Below are positions 9,595-18,081 of a DNA stretch of 64,000 nt, piece after piece (position 1 is the first letter of the stretch; every line of letters starts with the position of its first letter). Origin of the DNA: Luteibacter sp. SG786. GTDB taxonomy: Bacteria > Pseudomonadota > Gammaproteobacteria > Xanthomonadales > Rhodanobacteraceae. The position numbers and the translations under genes are program-made. Under the pieces are notes generated by a model that did not search any database, was not told where the DNA came from, and worked only from the letters and a program-made list of their open reading frames with translations. The stretch covers positions 62,001 through 126,000 of the forward strand of contig NZ_JAAOYX010000003.1 of assembly GCF_011759605.1 (NCBI RefSeq). Reading direction: 5' to 3'.

Positions 9595-10332
9595 ATGTAC
9601 AAGCTCGTGATGATCCGCCACGGCCAGTCGGCCTGGAACCTCGAAAACCGCTTCAGCGGCTGGGCCGACGTCGACCTCAGCGAGCAAGGCGTGGCCGAGG
9701 CCCGCGAAGCCGGGCGCCTCCTGAAGGAGGCCGGCTTCACCTTCGATCTGGCCCACACCTCGTACCTGAAGCGCGCCGTGCGCACGCTCTGGCACGTGCA
9801 GGACGAAATGGACCTGATGTGGATTCCGGTGGTGACCGACTGGCGTCTCAACGAGCGGCACTACGGCGCGCTTACCGGCCTCAACAAGGCCGAGACCGCC
9901 GCGAAATACGGTAACGAGCAGGTGCACATCTGGCGCCGCAGCTACGACACGCCACCGCCGGCCCTCGAACCGGGCGCGAAGGCCTTCGCGGACGACGACC
10001 GCTACAAGGGTATCGCCGTGCCGCTGACGGAATGCCTGAAGGACACGGTGGAACGCGTGCTGCCGTACTGGCACGAGGTGCTGGCGCCGGCCATCCGTGC
10101 GGGGAACAACGTGTTGATGGCCGCCCACGGCAATTCGATGCGTGCCCTGGTCAAGTTCTTCGACGGCATTTCCGACGACGACATCGCCGAGCTGAACATC
10201 CCCAACGGCATACCGCTGGTGTACGAGTTCGACGCCGAGTTGCGTCCGGTGAAGCACTACTACCTGGGCGATCAGGCCGAAATCGAGGCCAAGATGGCCG
10301 CCGTCGCCAATCAGGGCAAGGCCAAGTCGTGA
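9595..10332 (+). CDS. gpmA: 2,3-bisphosphoglycerate-dependent phosphoglycerate mutase
   Basis: A 245-residue dPGM-type protein. RHGQSAWN near the N-terminus supplies the phosphohistidine, [11 protein letters not shown] at about residues 86-96 the substrate arginine and acid, and [11 protein letters not shown] the second catalytic histidine. It interconverts 3- and 2-phosphoglycerate in glycolysis and gluconeogenesis. The ATG at 9595 matches the family start ([10 protein letters not shown]); the open frame to 9457 is non-coding. No strong ribosome site is visible. Confidence 0.95.
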   Translation: MYKLVMIRHGQSAWNLENRFSGWADVDLSEQGVAEAREAGRLLKEAGFTFDLAHTSYLKRAVRTLWHVQDEMDLMWIPVVTDWRLNERHYGALTGLNKAETAAKYGNEQVHIWRRSYDTPPPALEPGAKAFADDDRYKGIAVPLTECLKDTVERVLPYWHEVLAPAIRAGNNVLMAAHGNSMRALVKFFDGISDDDIAELNIPNGIPLVYEFDAELRPVKHYYLGDQAEIEAKMAAVANQGKAKS

Positions 10333-10337
10333 ACGGG

Positions 10338-10359
10338 GCGGGTGACAGGCGTCACCCGC
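10338..10359 (+). terminator. Hairpin after gpmA
   Basis: GCGGGTGAC-AGGC-GTCACCCGC is a perfect 9-bp stem with a 4-base loop, five bases after the gpmA stop. It lacks a T-run, so it may terminate or only protect the transcript end. Confidence 0.5.
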
Positions 10360-10445
10360 GATGGATCACAACCGCCCCTCGAACGGGCGCGCCGTGTCGC
10401 TAACCTAGGAGTCATTCCTAGCGACCGACCCCAAGAGGTTTCGCC

Positions 10446-10976
10446 ATGCTGGCTCCGTCCGCCCTTTCCTTCGTGTTCGCCGCCCCGTTGATGGCCTTCG
10501 CCGTGTATCGCCGGGTACGCGGCAGCTTCGGCCGGCAGCCCATCCGCACCCGGCGGATGACGGTCCGCGTGGCGATCTTCGCTGTCCTCATAGGCCTGAT
10601 GATGCTGTCGGGCCTGCAGAACATCCGCCTTGCCGAGGGTGCCCTCGGTGGCGTGCTGGCCGGCGGCGCGCTGGCGGCGCTGCTCGGCCTGCGCCTCACG
10701 CGGTTCGAACTGGGCGGCGACGGCGCGGATTGCTACGTGCCCAACCCCTGGATGGGCGGCGCGCTGACCGCGTTGCTGGTCGGCCGCCTGGCCTGGCGTT
10801 TCCTGATGCTGGCGCCGGCCATGGCGGGCGGCGCCGCAGCCACCCAGGGCCCCGGGCCGGGCAACAGCCCCCTGACGATGGCGATCGTCGGCCTTACCGT
10901 CGGCTATTACCTGGTCTATTACGCAGGGATCCTCCTGCACCACCGCCGCTACAAGCGGGCCTTGCAGGCTGCCTGA
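10446..10976 (+). CDS. Small multi-pass membrane protein of unknown function
   Basis: A 176-residue hydrophobic protein with four or five helices, at about residues 5-22, 40-60, 65-85, 98-123 and 140-160, ending in a basic tail (HHRRYKRALQAA). The overall look recalls CcdC/DUF1453-type membrane proteins, but I cannot confirm this. A short palindrome, CTAGGA-GTCAT-TCCTAG, lies about 25-40 bases upstream of the start and could be an operator or a leader hairpin. AAGAGG precedes the ATG. Confidence 0.6.
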   Translation: MLAPSALSFVFAAPLMAFAVYRRVRGSFGRQPIRTRRMTVRVAIFAVLIGLMMLSGLQNIRLAEGALGGVLAGGALAALLGLRLTRFELGGDGADCYVPNPWMGGALTALLVGRLAWRFLMLAPAMAGGAAATQGPGPGNSPLTMAIVGLTVGYYLVYYAGILLHHRRYKRALQAA

Positions 10977-10991
10977 GCGGCAGGCGCCCGT

Positions 10992-11333
<342 letters not shown>

Positions 11334-11402
11334 TTACTCCTCGTGCGCGACGCGCGGACAGCCATTGTGCCATCCGGGTCCCGCCGTCTCCATACGGGGG
11401 TC

Positions 11403-11420
11403 TGTAGGAAAACCCCTACA
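11403..11420. promoter_or_regulatory. TGTAGG-N6-CCTACA palindrome upstream of the PII gene
   Basis: TGTAGGAAAACCCCTACA lies 73 bases upstream of the PII start and 76 bases before ubiK, in their shared divergent region. The same arms and the same inner CC recur at 13553-13570. It looks like a dimeric regulator site; the regulator is unknown. Confidence 0.45.
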
Positions 11421-11495
11421 CAATGTGTGGGCGTAGGCCTATAGCGCCTACAATTCGAATACATAGAATTCATTCACGACATCGAGGTGCGCAAG

Positions 11496-11750
11496 ATGGA
11501 TGTGCAGGGTATCGATCAACTCGCACAGCGGTTGGCATCGTTGGTTCCGCCAGGGTTGGCGCAAGCGCGTGAGGATCTGCACGCCAACTTCAAAGATATT
11601 CTGGCGCAAGGACTCCGCCGCCTCGATCTCGTAACCCGCGAAGAATTCGATGTTCAGAGCCAGGTTCTGGCGCGCACGCGCGAACGGCTCGAACTCCTGG
11701 AAAAGCGCCTTGCCGATCTCGAAATGAGCGCGGCGCAACGCGGCCAGTAG
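11496..11750 (+). CDS. ubiK: Ubiquinone biosynthesis accessory factor UbiK
   Basis: An 84-residue protein with the BMFP/UbiK pattern: an amphipathic N-terminal helix, then LTREEFDVQ-like LVTREEFDVQSQVLARTRERLELLEKRL and a coiled coil to the C-terminus. UbiK trimers bind membranes and assist the UbiJ-containing complex for aerobic coenzyme Q synthesis. The ATG at 11496 has GAGG eight bases upstream; a GTG at 11487 is possible but less likely. A strong hairpin with a T-rich tail follows the gene. Confidence 0.9.
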   Translation: MDVQGIDQLAQRLASLVPPGLAQAREDLHANFKDILAQGLRRLDLVTREEFDVQSQVLARTRERLELLEKRLADLEMSAAQRGQ

Positions 11751-11769
11751 GTCGTTCACACGTCCCGGG

Positions 11770-11822
11770 ACCGCCCCCGATCCGTCACCCTCACCCCGAG
11801 AGCGGTCGGGGGCGGTTATTTT
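11770..11822 (+). terminator. Rho-independent terminator after ubiK
   Basis: ACCGCCCCCGA (11770-11780) pairs with TCGGGGGCGGT (11806-11816), an 11-bp stem with a 25-base loop followed by TATTTTC. Confidence 0.7.
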
Positions 11823-11921
11823 CCCGAGAGCGCAAGGAGTGCGTGTGCAGACCGGATCCAGCAAGGACCGTGATCCCGGCCCGGTAATCGAATTCCGTTA
11901 CCGGTTACGATACCGGCCGTC

Positions 11922-13421
11922 ATGAGCCTCGCCGTCACCCTCTCGCGCGCTCAGGAAGGTGTCGCGGCGCCGCAGGTGGTCGTCGAGGTACACCTCTCCG
12001 GTGGGCTGCCTTCCACATCCATCGTGGGCCTGCCTGAAGCGGCGGTTCGCGAGGCGCGCGACCGTGTCCGCGTCGCCATCCAGAACACCGCCTTCGAATA
12101 TCCGAACCGCCGCGTCACGGTGAACCTGGCCCCGGCCGAACTGCCGAAGGACGGCGGGCGATTCGACCTCGCCATTGCCCTCGGCATCCTCGCCGCCGGG
12201 TCGCAGGTGCCCCGCGAGCGGCTGGACGATTGCGAATTCCTTGGGGAACTGGCGCTCTCCGGCGAATTGAGGGCGGTGCCCGGCATTCTTCCCGCTCTCA
12301 TCCGTGCGCGGCGCAGCGGCCGCCGCATCGTGGTGCCGCGCGCCAACGCGGCCGAAGCCTCGCTGATCGGCGAGGGCGACGTGCTGCTGGCGGACAGCCT
12401 GGCCGAGGTCTGCGCCTGGTTGCGTGGGCAGGCCGAGCTTGTCGGTCCCGAGGCGGCCGACTTCTACGCCATGCCGGCCTGCGGCCCCGACATGCACGAC
12501 ATCCGCGGCCAGTTCCAGGCGCGGCGCGCACTGGAGATCGCCGCCGCGGGCGGACACCACCTGCTCCTGATAGGCCCGCCGGGCACCGGCAAGACCATGC
12601 TCGCGGAACGCCTGCCTGGCATCCTGCCGCCGATGACGGAAACCGAGGCGCTGGAAAGCTGCGCCATCCGTTCGCTGTCCGGCGAGGACATCGACCCCCG
12701 CTGCTGGCGCCGCCGCCCGTTCCGAGCGCCGCACCACACGGCATCGGGCGTTGCACTGGTCGGCGGCGGATCGTCACCGCGGCCCGGCGAGATCTCTCTG
12801 GCCCACAACGGCGTGCTCTTCCTCGATGAGCTTCCGGAATTCAGCCGGCACGTACTGGAAGTGCTGCGCGAGCCGTTGGAGTCCGGACAAATCGTCATCT
12901 CACGCGCCGCACGGCAGTCCACGTTTCCCGCGGAGTTCCAGCTCGTCGCGGCCATGAATCCATGCCCGTGCGGCTACGCGGGCGATCCCCTGCACGAATG
13001 CCGTTGCACGCCGGACCAGGTGCTGCGTTATCGCACGCGCATCTCGGGGCCGTTGCTGGACCGCATCGATCTTTGCGTGCAAGTGCCCCGGGTTCCGATC
13101 ACGGAACTCTCCGCCGGGCGGGGCCCGCGCGACGACGACAGCACCACGGTGCGCCAGCGCGTGATTGCCGCACGCGAGAAGGCCCTGCTCCGTGCGGGGC
13201 AGGCGAACGCGGAACTCAGTGTCGTGAACCTCGAACGCGACTGCGCACTCCCCGCAGCGGAGCGCGACTGGCTACAGGAGGCACTCGACAAGCTCGGTGC
13301 ATCCGCTCGCGCCTACCACCGCATCCTGCGCGTGGCGCGCACCATCGCCGATCTCGAAGGCGGGGCAGGGTGCGTGGAGCAACCGCATCTTGCAGAAGCG
13401 CTGCATTACCGGCGGTTCTGA
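11922..13421 (+). CDS. comM: YifB/ComM-family Mg-chelatase-like AAA+ ATPase
   Basis: A 499-residue protein. An N-terminal Lon-substrate-binding-like domain (about 1-165) precedes an AAA+ core with Walker A GPPGTGKTML at about 219-228, a Mg-chelatase segment (PFRAPHHTAS, about 266-275), and Walker B FLDELPEF. The C-terminal domain has YHRILRVARTIADLEG. ComM is a hexameric helicase that promotes branch migration in natural transformation. Zinc-finger-like cysteines occur at NPCPCGYAGDPLHECRC. A good ATG lies at 11922. Confidence 0.9.
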   Translation: MSLAVTLSRAQEGVAAPQVVVEVHLSGGLPSTSIVGLPEAAVREARDRVRVAIQNTAFEYPNRRVTVNLAPAELPKDGGRFDLAIALGILAAGSQVPRERLDDCEFLGELALSGELRAVPGILPALIRARRSGRRIVVPRANAAEASLIGEGDVLLADSLAEVCAWLRGQAELVGPEAADFYAMPACGPDMHDIRGQFQARRALEIAAAGGHHLLLIGPPGTGKTMLAERLPGILPPMTETEALESCAIRSLSGEDIDPRCWRRRPFRAPHHTASGVALVGGGSSPRPGEISLAHNGVLFLDELPEFSRHVLEVLREPLESGQIVISRAARQSTFPAEFQLVAAMNPCPCGYAGDPLHECRCTPDQVLRYRTRISGPLLDRIDLCVQVPRVPITELSAGRGPRDDDSTTVRQRVIAAREKALLRAGQANAELSVVNLERDCALPAAERDWLQEALDKLGASARAYHRILRVARTIADLEGGAGCVEQPHLAEALHYRRF

Positions 13422-13901
13422 GATGCCGAAGTCAGGCGCATTTTCGGCAACGGCGGACGTAACGAATGTCTTCGCATGTGGATTCGCGTTCATCGGTAGG
13501 TCGCGATTTCCTGCGCTGTTGCCGAAATGGTGTAAGGCAGAACTTAATCGTTTGTAGGTGTTCCCCTACATAGGATGGTCTTACACATCGACGCTCGATA
13601 CGCTGGCTGCAAGCGTAAGACGCTGAAACGGAATCGTGACGCGCACCACAGACATCGTCGAGGAAATTACGATGTGAGCGACGCAGGGCAATTTCGTATT
13701 GACACGCTGTTGTGCTCGCCCTTATAGACAACCCCCATCACGCAAAGCGGCCGCGATGGCACGCGATGAGCGCGACACTCGCCCATCGCCATCGAGTGCG
13801 GTCCGCAAGCGTGGCGTCCGAAGTGACGACGGGCAGTACCGTGCATCCTTCGATGCAACGGTTCGTGAGCGGCATTGCCAATGACGGCAAGGGGGCGGGG
13901 C
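13422..13901. other. 480-base intergenic region with nested palindromes
   Basis: I see no gene I would defend here. The region is less GC-rich than its neighbours. It contains TGTAGG-N6-CCTACA at 13553-13570, flanked by GTGTAAG (about 13531) and CTTACAC (about 13580), giving a nested palindrome. This may be the control region of the permease operon that follows. Confidence 0.5.
13553..13570. promoter_or_regulatory. Second TGTAGG-N6-CCTACA palindrome
   Basis: TGTAGGTGTTCCCCTACA has the same arms and the same inner CC as the site upstream of the PII gene. It lies about 330 bases before the first permease gene. Confidence 0.4.
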
Positions 13902-15218
13902 TTGTTTTCCTATTATCTGGAACTTGCTTTACGTAGCTTTCGGCGCAGTCCGGGGTTGACGGCGCTCATGGTGCTCGCGATCGGTTTCGGTGTGGCCGCT
14001 TCGATGACGACGTTCTCCGTCTTTCGCGCGGTTTCCGGCGACCCCATCCCGTGGAAGTCGCACCGTCTTTTCGTTCCCCAGGTGGATGTGTGGGGCCCGG
14101 CGGAGCGGGGAAAGGACGGCGAGCCGCCTGCCGCGCTCGACTATCGCACCGCCACCTCGTTGTTGAACGAGCATCGCGGTTCGATGCAGGCCGCCATCTA
14201 CAAGGTGTCACCCGCCGTGCAGTCGACGCGAGCCGGAAGCCATCCCGTGAATGTGGACGGGCATGCGGTAAGCAGCGATTTCTTTCCGATGCTGGAGGTG
14301 CCGTTCGCTTTCGGTTCCGGCTGGAGCAGGCAGGACGACGAACGGCGGGCGAATGTCGTCGTCATCGGAGACACACTCAATCGGCGGCTTTTCCAGGGGC
14401 GCAACAGCGTCGGGGAAACGTTGCAGGTGGCGGGGAAGAGTTACCGCATCGTCGGTGTGCTGGCCCATTGGGATCCGCAGCCGCGGTTCTTCGACATCGT
14501 CAACACCGGTGGCTTCACCACCACCCGCGAAGATGTGTTCCTTCCGTTCGAAACGGCGGTCGGCGCGGGCATGGCCAGCACGGGTAACACGGGGTGCAGC
14601 AAGAGTCCGAGCGAAGGGGGCATCGCGGGACTGAAGGAATCCACGTGCGTCTGGATTTCCTATCTCGTCCAGCTCGACGACGCGGACGCCGTCCGCTCCT
14701 ATCGCGCCTATCTCGACGGCTACGCGCGGCAGCTTCAGGACAGCGGCGCGACGACATGGGCACCCAACAACCGCCTGCGCGACATCCCCGCATGGCTCGA
14801 TGCCCAGCACGTCGTACCCGCGGACACGGGCGTCTCCCTGCTGGTCGCTCTCGGTCTCCTCATCGTCTGTCTGGTGAACACCTCGGGCCTGCTACTGGCC
14901 AAGTTCCTGCGCAGGAGCGGAGAGATCGGCGTCCGCCGCGCCATCGGTGCTCCACGCGGTGCGATCTATGCGCAGTTTCTCACCGAGGCCGGCATGATCG
15001 GCATCGCCGGCGGGTTGCTCGGGCTGGCCCTGACCGGGTTGGGCGTCGCGTGTGTCCATTGGCTCCTGCCTGCCGACATCGCTTCGCTTGCGCGTGTCGA
15101 CCTCGCCCTCCTGTTGCTCACTCTGCTGCTTGCGTTGGTATCCACCTTGCTCGCCGGGCTCTATCCGACCTTCCGGGCAACGCTGGTGCAGCCCACCTGG
15201 CAGCTGAAATCGCAGTGA
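13902..15218 (+). CDS. MacB/FtsX-type ABC transporter permease
   Basis: About 438 residues. One N-terminal helix (LTALMVLAIGFGVAASMT) is followed by a large periplasmic domain at about 45-310 and three C-terminal helices at about 320-430. This is the MacB/FtsX permease fold, with the conserved GEIGVRRAIGAPRGAIYAQF segment. I chose the TTG at 13902 because the product then begins with the common (M)FSYYLELALRS and AAGGGGG lies about seven bases upstream; the ATG at 13881 is the alternative. No ATPase gene is adjacent. The gene ends nine bases before the second permease, so they form an operon. Confidence 0.78.
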   Translation: MFSYYLELALRSFRRSPGLTALMVLAIGFGVAASMTTFSVFRAVSGDPIPWKSHRLFVPQVDVWGPAERGKDGEPPAALDYRTATSLLNEHRGSMQAAIYKVSPAVQSTRAGSHPVNVDGHAVSSDFFPMLEVPFAFGSGWSRQDDERRANVVVIGDTLNRRLFQGRNSVGETLQVAGKSYRIVGVLAHWDPQPRFFDIVNTGGFTTTREDVFLPFETAVGAGMASTGNTGCSKSPSEGGIAGLKESTCVWISYLVQLDDADAVRSYRAYLDGYARQLQDSGATTWAPNNRLRDIPAWLDAQHVVPADTGVSLLVALGLLIVCLVNTSGLLLAKFLRRSGEIGVRRAIGAPRGAIYAQFLTEAGMIGIAGGLLGLALTGLGVACVHWLLPADIASLARVDLALLLLTLLLALVSTLLAGLYPTFRATLVQPTWQLKSQ

Positions 15219-15227
15219 GGCGGTGAC

Positions 15228-16478
15228 ATGACCATGCATCCCATGATCTCCGCATTGCGTCGACATAAGGCCGGTGTCGCACTCATCGTGCTGCAGATCG
15301 CCCTGACCCTGGCGATCGTCTGCAACTCGGTCTTCATCATCGGTGGACGCATCGAACGCATCGCGCGGGCCACGGGACTGGACGAAGACGGGCTCTTCCT
15401 GGTCACCCAGCAATGGGTGAGCGAGGGCGACGCGGATGGGAAGGACGCTATAGAGCGCCTCGACACGATGCAGCGCGAAGATCTGGCCGTGCTGCGTGCG
15501 CTTCCGGACGTCGCATCGGTTACCCCGATCAATTCCCTGCCCTTGCTGAACTCCGCGGCGTGGAACGGCGGCATCGGCCTTGCTCCCGATCAGCCCAAGG
15601 CGAACCTCCAGGCCAGTTTCTATTTCACGGACGAGAACGTCCTGCCGACGCTCGGCGTGAAGCTGGTGGCGGGTCGCGCTTTTACAGCCGCTGACGTCGA
15701 GCACAAGGCGCTGGGCGACGCGAATACGCCGTCGCGGATCATCGTCAGCCAGGAGATTGCCCGGCGGCTTTTCCCCGATGGCGGCGCCCTCGGCAAGAAT
15801 GTCTACCTCGACGGAGGCGGCGCGCCCGCGTCGATCGTCGGCATCGTGGATAGGCTGCAGACACCGGGTACCAACGCGTTCAGTACCAGCTTTGCCTATA
15901 GCTCCGTGCTCGTGCCCACGCGCCTGAATTCCACGTTCTCGCGATACGCGGTAAGGGCGAAACCCGGCCGTCTGGCCGCCGCGATGCGTGCCGCGCCGGA
16001 TGCGCTATACCAGGCGAACAGCCAGCGCGTGATTGCGGAGGACGGCATCCAGAGCTACGCGGACATCCGTCACGATGCCTACCGGGCCGACATCGGCATG
16101 GCCATGCTGATGGGCGGCGTATCGCTGATCCTGCTGTGCGTGACGGCGGCCGGGGTGTTCGGGCTCACCAGCTTCTGGGTCGATCAGCGCGAACGGCAGA
16201 TCGGCATTCGGCGCGCACTCGGTGCGCGGCGCCGCGACATCCTCGGTTATTTCCAGGTCGAGAATCTCCTGATCGTGGGCTCCGGCGCCGTACTGGGCAT
16301 CGTGCTTGCGGTCGGCCTGAATTTCGCGCTCATCAAGCGCTATGAAATGGATCGCCTGCCCGTGACCGACGTGCTCCTCGGCGTCGTGTGCGTGCTTGCC
16401 TTGAGCCAGGCTTCGACATTCGTTCCCGCGCGACGCGCGGCTCGAGTCGAGCCGGCCAGCGCGATACGTTCGATGTAA
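15228..16478 (+). CDS. MacB/FtsX-type ABC transporter permease, second subunit
   Basis: A 416-residue protein of the same fold as its neighbour: a short cytosolic head, helix 1 (VALIVLQIALTLAIVCNSVFI), a periplasmic domain at about 45-285 and three C-terminal helices. The hallmark QRERQIGIRRALGARRRDILGYF lies at about 319-341. Paired permeases of this type usually share one ATPase to export peptides, lipids or toxins mechanically. None is encoded in the visible neighbourhood, so the ATPase must act from elsewhere. The gene ends 148 bases before the radical SAM gene of the RiPP cluster and could serve that product. Confidence 0.78.
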   Translation: MTMHPMISALRRHKAGVALIVLQIALTLAIVCNSVFIIGGRIERIARATGLDEDGLFLVTQQWVSEGDADGKDAIERLDTMQREDLAVLRALPDVASVTPINSLPLLNSAAWNGGIGLAPDQPKANLQASFYFTDENVLPTLGVKLVAGRAFTAADVEHKALGDANTPSRIIVSQEIARRLFPDGGALGKNVYLDGGGAPASIVGIVDRLQTPGTNAFSTSFAYSSVLVPTRLNSTFSRYAVRAKPGRLAAAMRAAPDALYQANSQRVIAEDGIQSYADIRHDAYRADIGMAMLMGGVSLILLCVTAAGVFGLTSFWVDQRERQIGIRRALGARRRDILGYFQVENLLIVGSGAVLGIVLAVGLNFALIKRYEMDRLPVTDVLLGVVCVLALSQASTFVPARRAARVEPASAIRSM

Positions 16479-16487
16479 AGGGTGAAA

Positions 16488-16508
16488 CGCGATGCCGGGG
16501 GCATCGCG
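16488..16508 (+). terminator. Hairpin between the permease and RiPP operons
   Basis: CGCGATGCC-GGG-GGCATCGCG is a perfect 9-bp stem ten bases after the permease stop. It lacks a T-run. It may separate the permease transcript from the RiPP transcript. Confidence 0.5.
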
Positions 16509-16626
16509 CAGTGAATTCCATAGCCATGCCGGATCCACCGGATGGGACACCTGCCGCGGGAATGTACCGCGGCCGGGCGATCCTCAATGCGCCATCGTTC
16601 TTGTGCACAGGACATTGGAGGTTGTT

Positions 16627-18081
16627 GTGGGTACGAATAGCGACGTTCTCTCTAAGTCACCGCTGGACCGCATTCCCATTCGCCTGATCGAAGAGCCGAT
16701 TGGCACTTCTGCCAGGAAGCCGCCCATCCGACTGAAGCCTTCGCGCTTCAACGTGCAGGCCACCACCGAAGAAGGATGGCTGCTGTTGTGGAATACCTAC
16801 AGCGGTTCCATGAACGCCTTTCGCCCGGAACAGCACGACGCGGTGCGGGCACTGATCAGCCAGAAGACCGACGCCGACGAAGGCCGCAAGATAAGCCGCT
16901 ACCTCGTCGACCGCGGGTTTCTCGTGCCGATGGCGACGGACGAGCTGCGCCGCGTGCAGTATGCGTTCGGCACCGAGAACCACCGCACCGATCGCCTCGA
17001 ACTGATCCTTCTTGCCTCGGAAGACTGCAACTTTCGCTGTACCTACTGTTACGAGGATTTCCGCCGGGGGACGATGCTCCCCGAGGTGCGTGAAGGCATC
17101 AAGAATCTTGTGCGGAGCCGGCTCGGTGCGTTGAAGGAACTCAGTGTTTCCTGGTTCGGCGGCGAACCGTTGTACGGCATGGAGGCCATCGACGACCTGG
17201 GGCCGTTCTTCACCCAGATCGCGGACGAGGCCGGACTCCGCTACCACACCCACATGACCACCAACGGTTACCTGTTGACCGACGACGTGGCCGACCGGTT
17301 ACTGGCCGCCAGGATCAACGACTTCCAGATCACCCTCGACGGGCTGCCCGAGGACCACGACCGCCATCGCGGCGCGCGGGACGGCGGCAAGACGTTCGAT
17401 ACGATCTTCCACAACCTCTGCCGCCTGGCCGAGCGGCCGGACCGCTTCACCGTCGTCATCCGCGTGAACTTCGACAAGGAGAACTCGCCGGGCCTGGAAG
17501 CCTTCCTGCCGATGCTGCAGGAGCGCTTCGCGAACGACGACCGGTTCGTGCTGGCGTTCCACTCGGTGGGCCAGTGGGGCGGTGCCAACGATGCCAACCT
17601 CGCCGTATGCGGCGTGGACGAGTCGCAGGCCGTGCGCACGAAAGTGACGGCGCTCGCGCGGTCGCTGGGCCTCAACGTTACCGGCGGATGGCAACCCGGA
17701 CTCGGTGCCGGCGAGGAAGTGTGTTACGCGGCGCGGCCGTACAACTTCATCGTCGGTGCGCACGGCGATCTCATGAAATGCACTATCGACCTCGACAAGG
17801 CCGACCACAACATCGTGGGCACGCTGAAGGCCGATGGCACGCTCGATCTCGACGTCGACAAGATGGCTTTGTGGACCGAGCCGGCCTTCGAGCGGGACTC
17901 CGGATGCCAGAGTTGCCACATGCTCGCGGCGTGCCAGGGCGTGCACTGCCCCAAGATCCGCATCGATTCGGGTGAGCGACCCTGCCCGGGCATCCGGCGC
18001 ACGGCGAAGCAGGAGATGGTGGCCTACTTCGAGTCGACCCAGCGGCAGGCGGCCGCCGCGGCAATGGAGCCCGTGCCGTGA
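16627..18081 (+). CDS. Radical SAM/SPASM peptide-modifying enzyme
   Basis: A 484-residue protein starting at GTG, five bases after GGAGG. Residues 40-105 resemble a PqqD-like recognition domain. The radical SAM core follows with C134-x3-C138-x2-C141 (EDCNFRCTYCYED) and the FGGEP motif at 177-181. The C-terminal SPASM domain has Cys366, Cys385, Cys427, Cys430, Cys436, Cys441 and Cys453 to hold auxiliary Fe-S clusters. Enzymes of this kind form thioether or carbon-carbon links or epimerise residues in RiPP precursors. The two precursor genes lie 1.4 kb downstream. It overlaps the next gene by four bases (GTGA). The core peptides lack aromatic residues, which argues against cyclophane chemistry and for thioether formation or epimerisation. 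Confidence 0.9.
   Translation: MGTNSDVLSKSPLDRIPIRLIEEPIGTSARKPPIRLKPSRFNVQATTEEGWLLLWNTYSGSMNAFRPEQHDAVRALISQKTDADEGRKISRYLVDRGFLVPMATDELRRVQYAFGTENHRTDRLELILLASEDCNFRCTYCYEDFRRGTMLPEVREGIKNLVRSRLGALKELSVSWFGGEPLYGMEAIDDLGPFFTQIADEAGLRYHTHMTTNGYLLTDDVADRLLAARINDFQITLDGLPEDHDRHRGARDGGKTFDTIFHNLCRLAERPDRFTVVIRVNFDKENSPGLEAFLPMLQERFANDDRFVLAFHSVGQWGGANDANLAVCGVDESQAVRTKVTALARSLGLNVTGGWQPGLGAGEEVCYAARPYNFIVGAHGDLMKCTIDLDKADHNIVGTLKADGTLDLDVDKMALWTEPAFERDSGCQSCHMLAACQGVHCPKIRIDSGERPCPGIRRTAKQEMVAYFESTQRQAAAAAMEPVP

Noticed and set aside
13699-13884. Short plus-strand frames ahead of the permease operon
   Set aside because: Arg-rich, without ribosome sites and in competing frames; the region looks intergenic.
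16627-18081. Calling the radical SAM protein an anaerobic sulfatase-maturing enzyme
   Set aside because: No sulfatase gene is near, and precursor peptides and other RiPP enzymes are adjacent.
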